From positions 62,001 to 126,000 of the forward strand of contig NZ_ATXG01000003.1 in NCBI RefSeq assembly GCF_000421565.1: a stretch of 64,000 bases of DNA. The letters run 5' to 3'. Under the pieces are notes generated by a model. The model was not told the origin of the DNA and ran no database searches. It saw nothing but the letters and a program-made list of their open reading frames with translations. The position numbers and the translations under genes were made by a program. Below are positions 35,928 to 43,084 of the stretch, in pieces; within the stretch, counting starts at the first letter, position 1, and each line of letters opens with the position of its first letter. The stretch is from Agromyces subbeticus DSM 16689. Its GTDB lineage: Bacteria; Actinomycetota; Actinomycetes; Actinomycetales; Microbacteriaceae.

Positions 35928-36836
35928 TCATCCCTTCGTTCCCGAGAACGCGATGCCCTGGATGAACTGCTTCTGCAGGATCATGAACGTGATCAGCATC
36001 GGCAGCGTCGCGAGCAGGGCGCCGGCCATGAGCACAGGGTAGTCAGTGCCGTGCAGCCCGACGAGTTGCGACAAGCCGACCGAGAGCGGCATCTTCTCGG
36101 GATCCGTGGTCACGACGAGCGGCCAGAGCAGGTCGTTCCACGACCACAGCACCGTGAACACGACGAGGGCGATGATGCCCGGCCGGGCGAGCGGCACCAT
36201 GACGCGCCAGAAGGTCTGCCACGGGTTGGCGCCGTCGATGCGGGCCGCCTCTTCGAGCTCAGCCGGCATCGACATGAAGAACTGCCGCATGAGGAAGGTG
36301 CCGAAGGCGCTGAAGATGCCGGGCACGATGAGCGCCTGCAGCGTGTTCAGCCAGCCGAGCGACTGGATGATCTCGTACTGCGGCAGCAGGTACAGCTGCG
36401 AGGGCACCATGAGCACCGACAGGAACACGACGAACACGATGTTGCGCCCCTTGAAGGGAATGCGTGCGAAGGCGTAGCCCGCCATCGTGCAGAGCACCAC
36501 CTGGCCGACCGTGCGACCGATCGTGAGCACGACCGAGTTGAGGAACATCTGCCCGAACGGCATCGAGTCGAAGACCTCGGCGAAGTTCGAGAACACCCAC
36601 GGGTCGGGCAGGATCACGGGCGGCACCTGCACCGAGTCCTGGAACGTCTTGAACGCCGTCAGGGTCTGCCAGATGAACGGGAACACCATGATCACGGCGC
36701 CGCCGCCGAGCAGCAGGTGCACGATCCAGTGGCCGCGGTTGCGCCGACGGCCACGAGCAGCGGATGCCTCGCGCCGACGGCTGCCAGCGGCATCCGTGCC
36801 GGTCATCGCACGAGTGTCGAGCGAGAGGTCACTCAT
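35928..36836 (-). CDS. Sugar ABC transporter permease (MalG type)
   Basis: 302 residues. Six membrane helices, with the EAA loop EEAARIDGANPWQTFWRVMVP (about 195-215; quoted in part) that contacts the ATPase and the typical start of the channel domain FNSVVLTIGRTVG. The ATG overlaps the MalF-type gene's stop by eight bases. No ATPase gene is in the operon, so a shared MsiK-like ATPase encoded elsewhere is expected, as in many actinobacterial CUT1 systems. Confidence 0.93.
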   Translation of the reverse strand: MSDLSLDTRAMTGTDAAGSRRREASAARGRRRNRGHWIVHLLLGGGAVIMVFPFIWQTLTAFKTFQDSVQVPPVILPDPWVFSNFAEVFDSMPFGQMFLNSVVLTIGRTVGQVVLCTMAGYAFARIPFKGRNIVFVVFLSVLMVPSQLYLLPQYEIIQSLGWLNTLQALIVPGIFSAFGTFLMRQFFMSMPAELEEAARIDGANPWQTFWRVMVPLARPGIIALVVFTVLWSWNDLLWPLVVTTDPEKMPLSVGLSQLVGLHGTDYPVLMAGALLATLPMLITFMILQKQFIQGIAFSGTKG

Positions 36837-37821
36837 AGTGCACCCACTTCTTCTGCAGCCGGAACTGCACGACGGTCAGCACCAGGATGATGAGGAGCAG
36901 CAGGAACGCGATCGCCGCCGCGTAGCCGCGCTCGTTGTCGAGGAACCCCGCCTGGTAGAAGAGGTACACGATCGTGCGGGTGTTCGGCATCGCCGGGTTG
37001 TTGCGGCCGAGCATCATGTAGACGAGGTCGAAGACCTGCAGCGCTCCGATCACGCTGATCACGCTCACGAAGAAGATCGACGGCGAAAGCAGCGGCATCG
37101 TGATCGAGAAGAACTTGCGCACGGGGCCGGCGCCGTCGAGGTCGGCGGCCTCCATGACCGTGTCGGGGATGCCCTGCAGACCGGCCAGGAAGATGACGAT
37201 GTTCGTGCCGAGACCGGCCCAGATGCCGACCACCGCGATCGCGACGAGCGCCGTGTTCGGGTCGGTGAGCCAACTGCGGCCGTCGATGCCGACGACGCCG
37301 AGCACCTCGTTGAGCACGCCGTAATCGCCGTTGTAGATCATGCGCCAGACGAGTGCGATCGCGGCCGGCATCGTGACGACCGGAATGAAGTAGAGCGTGC
37401 GGTAGACGCCGCGACCGCGCAGGTTCGTGGTGTTGAGCAGGGCCGCGATGCCCACGGCGAGCGGAATGCCGATGAGCACGATGACGGTGTAGACCGCCGT
37501 GTTCCGGAGCGCGCCGATGAGTTCGGGGTCTTGGAGGAGCTCGGCGTAATTGTCGAAGCCGACGAACTCGGAGCCGCCGAAGGGACCCGACTTCGTGAAC
37601 GAGAGGATGAGGGTGCGCACGGTCGGCCAGAGGTAGAACGCCAAGAGGCCGGCGGCGGTGGGCCCGATGAAGAGCAGGGCCCACCAGCCCGACTGGCCAG
37701 GGCCGCGCCGGCGGCGCTTGCCGGCTGCGGCCCGGCCGGGACCGGGGGCGGCTCCCCCTGGCCGCCCCCCGTCGAGCTCGGCGATCGGCGCCGCGGTGCG
37801 CTGCGCGATCAGGTCGGTCAT
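36829..37821 (-). CDS. Sugar ABC transporter permease (MalF/UgpA type)
   Basis: 330 residues. A basic, glycine/proline-rich N-terminus of about 40 residues is followed by six helices and the EAA loop MEAADLDGAGPVRKFFSITMP (quoted region about 225-245). It forms a heterodimeric channel with the 35928-36836 product. Four bases separate it from the binding-protein stop. Confidence 0.93.
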   Translation of the reverse strand: MTDLIAQRTAAPIAELDGGRPGGAAPGPGRAAAGKRRRRGPGQSGWWALLFIGPTAAGLLAFYLWPTVRTLILSFTKSGPFGGSEFVGFDNYAELLQDPELIGALRNTAVYTVIVLIGIPLAVGIAALLNTTNLRGRGVYRTLYFIPVVTMPAAIALVWRMIYNGDYGVLNEVLGVVGIDGRSWLTDPNTALVAIAVVGIWAGLGTNIVIFLAGLQGIPDTVMEAADLDGAGPVRKFFSITMPLLSPSIFFVSVISVIGALQVFDLVYMMLGRNNPAMPNTRTIVYLFYQAGFLDNERGYAAAIAFLLLLIILVLTVVQFRLQKKWVHYE

Positions 37822-37825
37822 GCGA

Positions 37826-39091
37826 CTACTCCGACTCCGCGTCGAGGGCTGCCTGCATCTCGTCGGCGAGCTGCTGCAGCCCGGCCTCGGGGGTGAGCGT
37901 GCCCGCCCAGACCTGCGCGAGCACCTCGCTCTCGATCGCGGTCCACGCGGCGGTGTTCTTCGACACCGGGTACGGCACCGCGGTCTCGAGGGCGTCGATG
38001 TAGACCTGCAGGTCGTACTGCGGCAGCGCTTTCACCCAGGTGTCCTGCGTGCCGTTGAACGCGGGAATGACGGTGCCGCTCTCGGCCTGGATCTTCGCGG
38101 CGGCCTCGCTGCTCGCGAACGCGGCGAACTCGGTGGCGACATCGAGGTGCGCGCTCTTCGCGTTGGCGACGTTGCCGATGCCGTGGATGACGCTCTGGTT
38201 GCCCTCGGGGCCGGCGGGCAGCGGCGCGACGTTGACCTTCTCGGCGATGTCGGGGTTCTCGGCGTAGGCGACCGCGGCCCACGAGCCGTTCTGGAACATG
38301 GCCGACTTGCCCGAGAGGAAGAAGTCCTCGGGGTTGGTGTCGGTCATCTGCTGCGCGGTGGGCGAGGAGCCCGCGGCGATCAGGTCGGTCCAGAGCGCGA
38401 TGCCCTCGAGCGCCTCGGGTGAGCCGTAGCCGCTCTCGGTGCCGTCGGTGCTGATGACCTCGCCTCCGGCCTGCGCGATCGAGTTGTAGAAGTTCTCCTG
38501 GCCGTACTGGCTCGCCGTGATGCCGTAGACACCGGTGGCGGGGTTCGTGAGCTTCGCGGCGGCCGCCTCGAGGTCTGCCCACGTCCAGTCGGCGGTCGGA
38601 TACTCGACCCCGGCTGCGTCGAAGAGCTCGGTGTTGTACCAGAGGCCGACGGTGTCGAAGTCCTTCGGGGCGCCGTAGAGGCTGCCGTCGAAGGTGTACA
38701 GGTCGACGAGGCCCTGCGGGTAGTCGGATGTCTCGACGCTCGCGTCATCGAGGGGGGCGAGCACGCCGTTCGAGGCGTAGAGCTGGAAGTTCGGGCCGTT
38801 CATCCAGAACACGTCGGGCGCGGCGCCGCCCGAGACGGAAGTCTGCAGCTTCGTGAAGTACTCCTTGTAGGGCGTGAGCTGGATGTCGACCGTGACATCG
38901 GGGTGCTCTTCGGTGAATGCGGCGGCGATCTCCTCCATCGCGGGCTCCTGGTTCGGGTCCCAGATGCCGTACGTGAGCGTGACGTCGCCGGTGTCACCGC
39001 CGCCGGCGTCGCCCGATGAGCAGGCGGCGAGGGCGACGAGCGCCACCGAAGACGCGGCAAGGGCCGCGACGGTGCGGGTGCTGTGGAGCAT
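37826..39091 (-). CDS. Sugar ABC transporter substrate-binding lipoprotein (CUT1)
   Basis: 421 residues. The signal peptide ends in lipobox LAAC (residues 21-24), giving a membrane-anchored lipoprotein. It is a family 1 solute-binding protein (TYGIWDPNQEPAMEEIAAAF; MNGPNFQLYASNGVLAPLDD). AAGGAG precedes the start. First gene of the operon binding protein - permease - permease - LacI - oxidoreductase. The ligand is not predictable from sequence alone. Confidence 0.93.
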   Translation of the reverse strand: MLHSTRTVAALAASSVALVALAACSSGDAGGGDTGDVTLTYGIWDPNQEPAMEEIAAAFTEEHPDVTVDIQLTPYKEYFTKLQTSVSGGAAPDVFWMNGPNFQLYASNGVLAPLDDASVETSDYPQGLVDLYTFDGSLYGAPKDFDTVGLWYNTELFDAAGVEYPTADWTWADLEAAAAKLTNPATGVYGITASQYGQENFYNSIAQAGGEVISTDGTESGYGSPEALEGIALWTDLIAAGSSPTAQQMTDTNPEDFFLSGKSAMFQNGSWAAVAYAENPDIAEKVNVAPLPAGPEGNQSVIHGIGNVANAKSAHLDVATEFAAFASSEAAAKIQAESGTVIPAFNGTQDTWVKALPQYDLQVYIDALETAVPYPVSKNTAAWTAIESEVLAQVWAGTLTPEAGLQQLADEMQAALDAESE

Positions 39092-39191
39092 GATTCTCCT
39101 TCGAAGATGCGGAACGTCGGGGGGAATTCGAGAACCCGGCCCCGTCTCGACGCGCTGGGTCGGCGGGCGATGACGGGAGGCGCTCGAACCT

Positions 39192-39240
39192 TGTTAATCG
39201 TTTAGCAGAGGAACCTAGCCGCGCTGCGGCGGCACCGCAA
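39192..39240 (-). promoter_or_regulatory. Promoter and LacI-type operator of the sugar ABC operon
   Basis: Minus strand: -35 TTGCGG (39240-39235), 17-base spacer, -10 TAGGTT (39217-39212). The imperfect palindrome TGTTAATCGTTTAGCA (39192-39207), with central CG and 6 of 8 paired positions, covers the expected transcription start. This is the likely target of the LacI protein at 34817-35923. Confidence 0.6.
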
Positions 39241-39293
39241 GTCCCTCGTTCTCCTCGCTCGCCGTCGGGAGGAACCGCCGCGCTCGCGCTCGG

Positions 39294-39352
39294 TTGCGCT
39301 CACTCGACGTGATCGATATCGTTCACTGGTCGGGGTTATCGAATCGATTCGA
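39294..39352 (+). promoter_or_regulatory. Promoter and operator of the MFS gene
   Basis: -35 TTGCGC (39294-39299), 17-base spacer, -10 TATCGT (39317-39322). Ten bases after the expected start is the perfect 14-bp palindrome TCGAATCGATTCGA (39339-39352), which contains the CGAATCGATTCG operator found before the LacI gene at 31.1 kb. The rest of the 298-base gap 39092-39389 holds no gene. Confidence 0.6.
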
Positions 39353-39389
39353 CCCGGGCGGACGCACCGATGACGAAGAAGCAGAGACG

Positions 39390-40643
39390 ATGAGCGAAAC
39401 ACCCCGAGATTCCGCCGCAACAGCCCGACCTGCCCGAGAACTGCTCGCCTGGCGCAACGCGATCTTCGCGATCTTCTTTCTCAGCGGCCTCAGCCTTGCG
39501 AGCTGGGTGGCTCGCATCCCGGCCATTCGCGACGACACCGGGCTCAGCACGCAGGGCGTCGGCCTCGTCATCCTGAGCGGCTCGATCGGCTCGGTGCTCG
39601 GCCTCATCGCCGCCCCGTGGCTGCTCGCCCGCTTCGGCGCCCGCACTGGCATGATCGGCGCTCTCATGACCGTGTCGGTCGGCCTCGTGCTCGTCGGCAT
39701 CGGCGGGGCCACCCTCTCGTCGGTGCCGCTCGTGGTCATCGGCCTGATCCTCTTCGGCTTCGGCAACGGCGCGGTCGACGTCATGATGAACGTCGAGGGC
39801 GCCGAGGCCGAGCGCGAGATCGGCAAGACCGTGATGCCGCTCATGCACGCCTTCTTCTCGTTCGGCACGGTCGCCGGCGCGGGGCTCGCCGCCGCGGCAT
39901 CCGCTCTCTCGCTCTCGGTGACGGTGCACCTCGGCGTCATCGCCGTGCTCATCGCGATCGCCGTCGTCGTCGCGGTGCGCTACGTACCGCTCCGCGCAGA
40001 GGTCGGCGACGACCTGCACGTCGATGCCCCGCGGCCGCCGTGGACCCAGCGCCTGCGCGACAACCTCGCCGTGTGGGGCGACATGCGACTGCTGCTGATC
40101 GGCGTCATCATGCTCGGCATGTCGTTCGCCGAAGGGTCGGCGAACGACTGGCTCGCCCTCGCGGTCGTCGACGGGCACGGCTTCGACGAGACCACCGGCG
40201 CCGTCGTCTTCGTGGTGTTCACGGTCGCGATCACCGGGGCGCGAGTGCTCGGCGGACCCGTGCTCGACCGGTTCGGGCGTGTGCCCGTACTGCGCGCCCT
40301 CGCCATCATCGGCATCATCGGGCTCAGCATGTTCATCTTCGGCACCGAGCCGTGGGTGCTCATCGTCGGCACGGCGCTCTGGGGCATCGGCTGCTCACTC
40401 GGGTTCCCCGTCGGCATGTCGGCCGCCGCCGATTCGCCAGACGGCGCCGCCGCCCGCGTGAGCGCCGTCGCGATGATCGGGTACACCGCGTTCCTCGCCG
40501 GCCCGCCGCTGCTCGGCTTCCTGGGCGAGCACTTCGGCATCCTCAACGCGCTGCTCGTGATCCTCGGCCTGCTCGTGCTCTCGGCGCTCGCTGCACCGGC
40601 CGCGCGCGAGCGCAGCGGCCCGCGCGCCCGAACCTCCGACTGA
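39390..40643 (+). CDS. MFS transporter (YbjJ/FucP-like)
   Basis: 417 residues from ATG 39390, twelve predicted helices. RIPAIRDDTGLSTQGVG after helix one and the GFGNGAVDVMMNVEGAEAER segment, quoted in part, are typical of a bacterial MFS branch with poorly defined substrates, sometimes annotated as sugar or fucose permeases. A seven-codon upstream frame (39370-39393) ends with TGA overlapping this ATG; its significance is unclear. The operator in the leader suggests control by the LacI protein encoded at 30.0-31.1 kb. Confidence 0.9.
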   Translation: MSETPRDSAATARPARELLAWRNAIFAIFFLSGLSLASWVARIPAIRDDTGLSTQGVGLVILSGSIGSVLGLIAAPWLLARFGARTGMIGALMTVSVGLVLVGIGGATLSSVPLVVIGLILFGFGNGAVDVMMNVEGAEAEREIGKTVMPLMHAFFSFGTVAGAGLAAAASALSLSVTVHLGVIAVLIAIAVVVAVRYVPLRAEVGDDLHVDAPRPPWTQRLRDNLAVWGDMRLLLIGVIMLGMSFAEGSANDWLALAVVDGHGFDETTGAVVFVVFTVAITGARVLGGPVLDRFGRVPVLRALAIIGIIGLSMFIFGTEPWVLIVGTALWGIGCSLGFPVGMSAAADSPDGAAARVSAVAMIGYTAFLAGPPLLGFLGEHFGILNALLVILGLLVLSALAAPAARERSGPRARTSD

Positions 40644-40725
40644 GGCGCCGACGGGCGCGTCGGATTCCGCCTCGCACGGGGTAACGGGCTCGGCGCAAGG
40701 GGGTGACGCCGCGGCCTCCGGCCCG

Positions 40726-40731
40726 CAGAAT
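40726..40731 (+). promoter_or_regulatory. Possible leaderless -10 box for the small protein upstream of nucS
   Basis: CAGAAT stands six bases before ATG 40738, the same spacing as other leaderless boxes here but with a weaker first base. Confidence 0.35.
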
Positions 40732-40737
40732 GCCCTC

Positions 40738-41217
40738 ATGGGCATTCACGACGAGACCGAACGCGCCGACGCCGACACTCCGCGCCCCGAGCACACCCGA
40801 CCGGGTGGCGTGAGCGATGCCACGGTTGCTGCGCTCGGCAAGTATTCGGAGGCCCTCGAGGTGATCGAGGACGCCCGCGGTTCGCTCTACCGGTTCCACC
40901 GCCTCACCGGCACCGCCGACCTTGCGATCGGCGAAGCGGTGCAGCTGTTCCGCGAGGCTGGGCACGATGCGATCGCCGATCGCATCGACGCCGAGATCGT
41001 GGGCCGCAACGTGCTCGAGGGCCGGTGGACGTTCCAGATCGTCGAGGAGTACGACGACGGCTACTTCGCCGCCGTCCGGGCGTCGGAGCGCGCCGCCCGC
41101 GACGAGCTCATCGGCGGCCGCCGGCACCTGTTCGAGGCCGAGATGAAGGAGCGCGAGCGCAGCAACGGCATGCGGCACCACGAGGCTAGGCCGCACGACG
41201 GCCCGCACGACGCGTAG
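40738..41217 (+). CDS. Conserved hypothetical protein upstream of nucS
   Basis: 159 residues, no signal peptide or membrane helix. A disordered acidic N-terminus (1-30) precedes a helical body: YSEALEVIEDARGSLYRFHRL, then LAIGEAVQLFREAGHDAIAD, and a possible coiled segment RASERAARDELIGGRRHLFE. The C-terminus is histidine-rich. I do not recognise the family. The gap to nucS is 39 bases but nucS has its own leaderless promoter, so shared function is only suggested by position. Confidence 0.75.
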   Translation: MGIHDETERADADTPRPEHTRPGGVSDATVAALGKYSEALEVIEDARGSLYRFHRLTGTADLAIGEAVQLFREAGHDAIADRIDAEIVGRNVLEGRWTFQIVEEYDDGYFAAVRASERAARDELIGGRRHLFEAEMKERERSNGMRHHEARPHDGPHDA

Positions 41218-41244
41218 CGCGAGCGCCGCGACATCCGCTCGCCG

Positions 41245-41250
41245 TACACT
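41245..41250 (+). promoter_or_regulatory. Leaderless -10 box for nucS
   Basis: TACACT ends six bases before GTG 41257. No ribosome site precedes the GTG. Confidence 0.6.
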
Positions 41251-41256
41251 CGACAG

Positions 41257-41952
41257 GTGCGTCTCGTCATCGCCCGCTGCTCCGTCGATTACGCGGGGCG
41301 CCTCGCGGCCCATCTCCCCCTCGCCACCCGCCTGCTCATGGTCAAGGGCGACGGCAGCCTGCTCGTGCACTCCGACGGCGGCAGCTACAAGCCGCTCAAC
41401 TGGATGAGCCCGCCGTGCACCCTCACGACGCTCGAGCCCGACGACGACCAGCGCGCCGCGGGCATCGTCCAGCTTTGGAAGGTCGTGCACCAGAAGACGG
41501 CCGACCAGCTGATCGTCTCGATCCACGAGGTCGTGCACGACTCGGCGCACGAGCTCGGCATCGACCCCGGCCTGCAGAAGGACGGCGTCGAGGCGCACCT
41601 GCAGAAGCTGCTCGCCGAGCAGATCGAGCTGCTCGGCGACGGGCACCGGCTGGTTCGCCGCGAGTACATGACCGCGATCGGGCCGGTCGACATCCTGGCG
41701 ACGGATGCCGCGGGCGCCTCGGTCGCCGTCGAACTCAAGCGCCGCGGCGACATCGACGGCGTCGAGCAGTTGACCCGTTACCTCGAGCTCATGAACCGCG
41801 ACCCGCACCTCGCCCCGGTGACCGGGGTGTTCGCCGCGCAGGAGATCAAGCCGCAGGCGCGCACACTCGCCGAAGACCGCGGCATCCGCTGCGTGGTGCT
41901 CGACTACGACGCCATGCGCGGCGTCGACGACGGGCACTCCCGGCTGTTCTGA
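41257..41952 (+). CDS. nucS: Mismatch endonuclease NucS (EndoMS)
   Basis: 231 residues, full length. The N-terminal dimerisation/DNA-binding domain starts [16 protein letters not shown]. The C-terminal nuclease domain has the catalytic GPVDILATD and [20 protein letters not shown] motifs (D, then E-x-K). The last residues SRLF resemble the clamp-binding tail by which NucS contacts the replication beta clamp. In actinobacteria and archaea NucS cuts both strands at mismatches, replacing MutS/MutL. Confidence 0.96.
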   Translation: MRLVIARCSVDYAGRLAAHLPLATRLLMVKGDGSLLVHSDGGSYKPLNWMSPPCTLTTLEPDDDQRAAGIVQLWKVVHQKTADQLIVSIHEVVHDSAHELGIDPGLQKDGVEAHLQKLLAEQIELLGDGHRLVRREYMTAIGPVDILATDAAGASVAVELKRRGDIDGVEQLTRYLELMNRDPHLAPVTGVFAAQEIKPQARTLAEDRGIRCVVLDYDAMRGVDDGHSRLF

Positions 41953-41986
41953 CCGAACACTGAGCAACCCTCGCAATTCGTGGGCC

Positions 41987-41992
41987 TAGGAT
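41987..41992 (+). promoter_or_regulatory. Leaderless -10 box for the HAD phosphatase
   Basis: TAGGAT ends six bases before GTG 41999. Confidence 0.6.
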
Positions 41993-41998
41993 GTCACG

Positions 41999-42691
41999 GT
42001 GACTTCCGAGACCCTGACGCCCCCGACGACGACCGCGCCGACCCGCACCTGGTCGGCCGTGCTGTTCGACCTCGACGGCACGATCGTCGACTCGGCATCC
42101 GACATCACCGGCTCGCTCGCGTACATGTTCACCGCGCTCGACCTGCCGGTGCCGAGCGAAGAGGTGCTGCTCTCGTACGTGGGCCCGCCCCTGCTCGACA
42201 GCCTGCGCCTCACTGCCGGCTTCGACGACGAAGAGGCGTGGGCGGCCCTCAACATCTACCGCGACCACTACGCCGACCACGTGCTGCGTTCCCCCGTGTT
42301 CCCGGGCGTCGCCGGCGTGCTCGAGCGGCTGCACACCGCTGGCATCCCCGTCGCCCTCGCGACCTCGAAGCCCGAGTCGATGGCCACGAAGGTGCTCGAC
42401 CACCAGAACCTGAGTCAGTACTTCACGGTGATCGCGGGCGCGAGCGACGATGAGGAGCGCAGCACCAAGGCCGACGTCGTGGCCGAGGCACTGCGCCGCC
42501 TGAACGCGCTCGGCATCAACACCGAGCGCTCGGTCATGGTCGGCGACCGCGGCTACGACACGCTCGGAGCCCTCGCCAACGGTGTGCCCACGATCCTCGT
42601 GGAGTGGGGCTACGGTTCCCCCGACGAGGCCGCCGACGCCATGGCGGTCGTGCACTCGGCCGACCAGCTGCGGAGCCTGCTCCTAGGCTGA
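41999..42691 (+). CDS. HAD-family phosphatase (phosphoglycolate phosphatase-like)
   Basis: 230 residues from GTG 41999. Motif I FDLDGTIVDS, motif II threonine/serine in ALATSKPES, the motif III lysine near STKADVV, and motif IV VGDRGYDTLGA are all present. The helical cap domain lies at about 35-100. Such enzymes remove phosphate from phosphoglycolate, nucleotides or sugar phosphates. GTG is supported by the leaderless -10. The GYGSPDEA stretch is common to Gph-like members. Confidence 0.9.
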   Translation: MTSETLTPPTTTAPTRTWSAVLFDLDGTIVDSASDITGSLAYMFTALDLPVPSEEVLLSYVGPPLLDSLRLTAGFDDEEAWAALNIYRDHYADHVLRSPVFPGVAGVLERLHTAGIPVALATSKPESMATKVLDHQNLSQYFTVIAGASDDEERSTKADVVAEALRRLNALGINTERSVMVGDRGYDTLGALANGVPTILVEWGYGSPDEAADAMAVVHSADQLRSLLLG

Positions 42692-42738
42692 GGCGCACCG
42701 GGACCGCGTCGCGAGCTACGGGTCGCGCCGCGCCTGTC

Positions 42739-42831
42739 TCAGTAGCCGAGTTCGACGACGACCGGCGCAGGCAGGGTGTCGGTGCTGCATCCGGCGAGCG
42801 CGACACGGTCGACGGCTGCGACCATGAGCAC
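42739..42831 (-). CDS. Possible tiny lipoprotein or remnant in the 393-base gap
   Basis: The gap 42692-43084 has no long frame. On the minus strand GTG 42831 (or ATG 42825) opens about 30 codons reading VLMVAAVDRVALAGC then STDTLPAPVVVELGY. The hydrophobic start followed by the lipobox-like LAGC looks like the beginning of a lipoprotein, but the stop comes 19 residues later and the ribosome site is weak. It may be a degraded gene or chance. Confidence 0.25.
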   Translation of the reverse strand: MLMVAAVDRVALAGCSTDTLPAPVVVELGY

Positions 42832-43084
42832 GATCCACTTCGAATCAGAGTCGACGAATCCTCATGATGAGCGGGATGCAAGAATCGCCCCCATTCGGGT
42901 GACACGCGCGCATGATCGACGTGAATCTCGAGGCCCACGCAACAGACGCGCGTCGTACTCGGCGAAGCCCTCACAGCTCTTCCATAGGCGCCGCGATGCA
43001 CGGCAGGATTCCGAGTACGTTCGCCCACCGACGAACAAGCATGCGGCCCGCGGTCACCTCCGCGGGTCGATCGAAGGGAGAAGC

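Noticed and set aside
39370-39393. Seven-codon upstream frame (MTKKQRR) ending in TGA that overlaps the MFS start codon
   Set aside because: No ribosome site of its own and too short to judge. Could be a leader peptide but chance is as likely.
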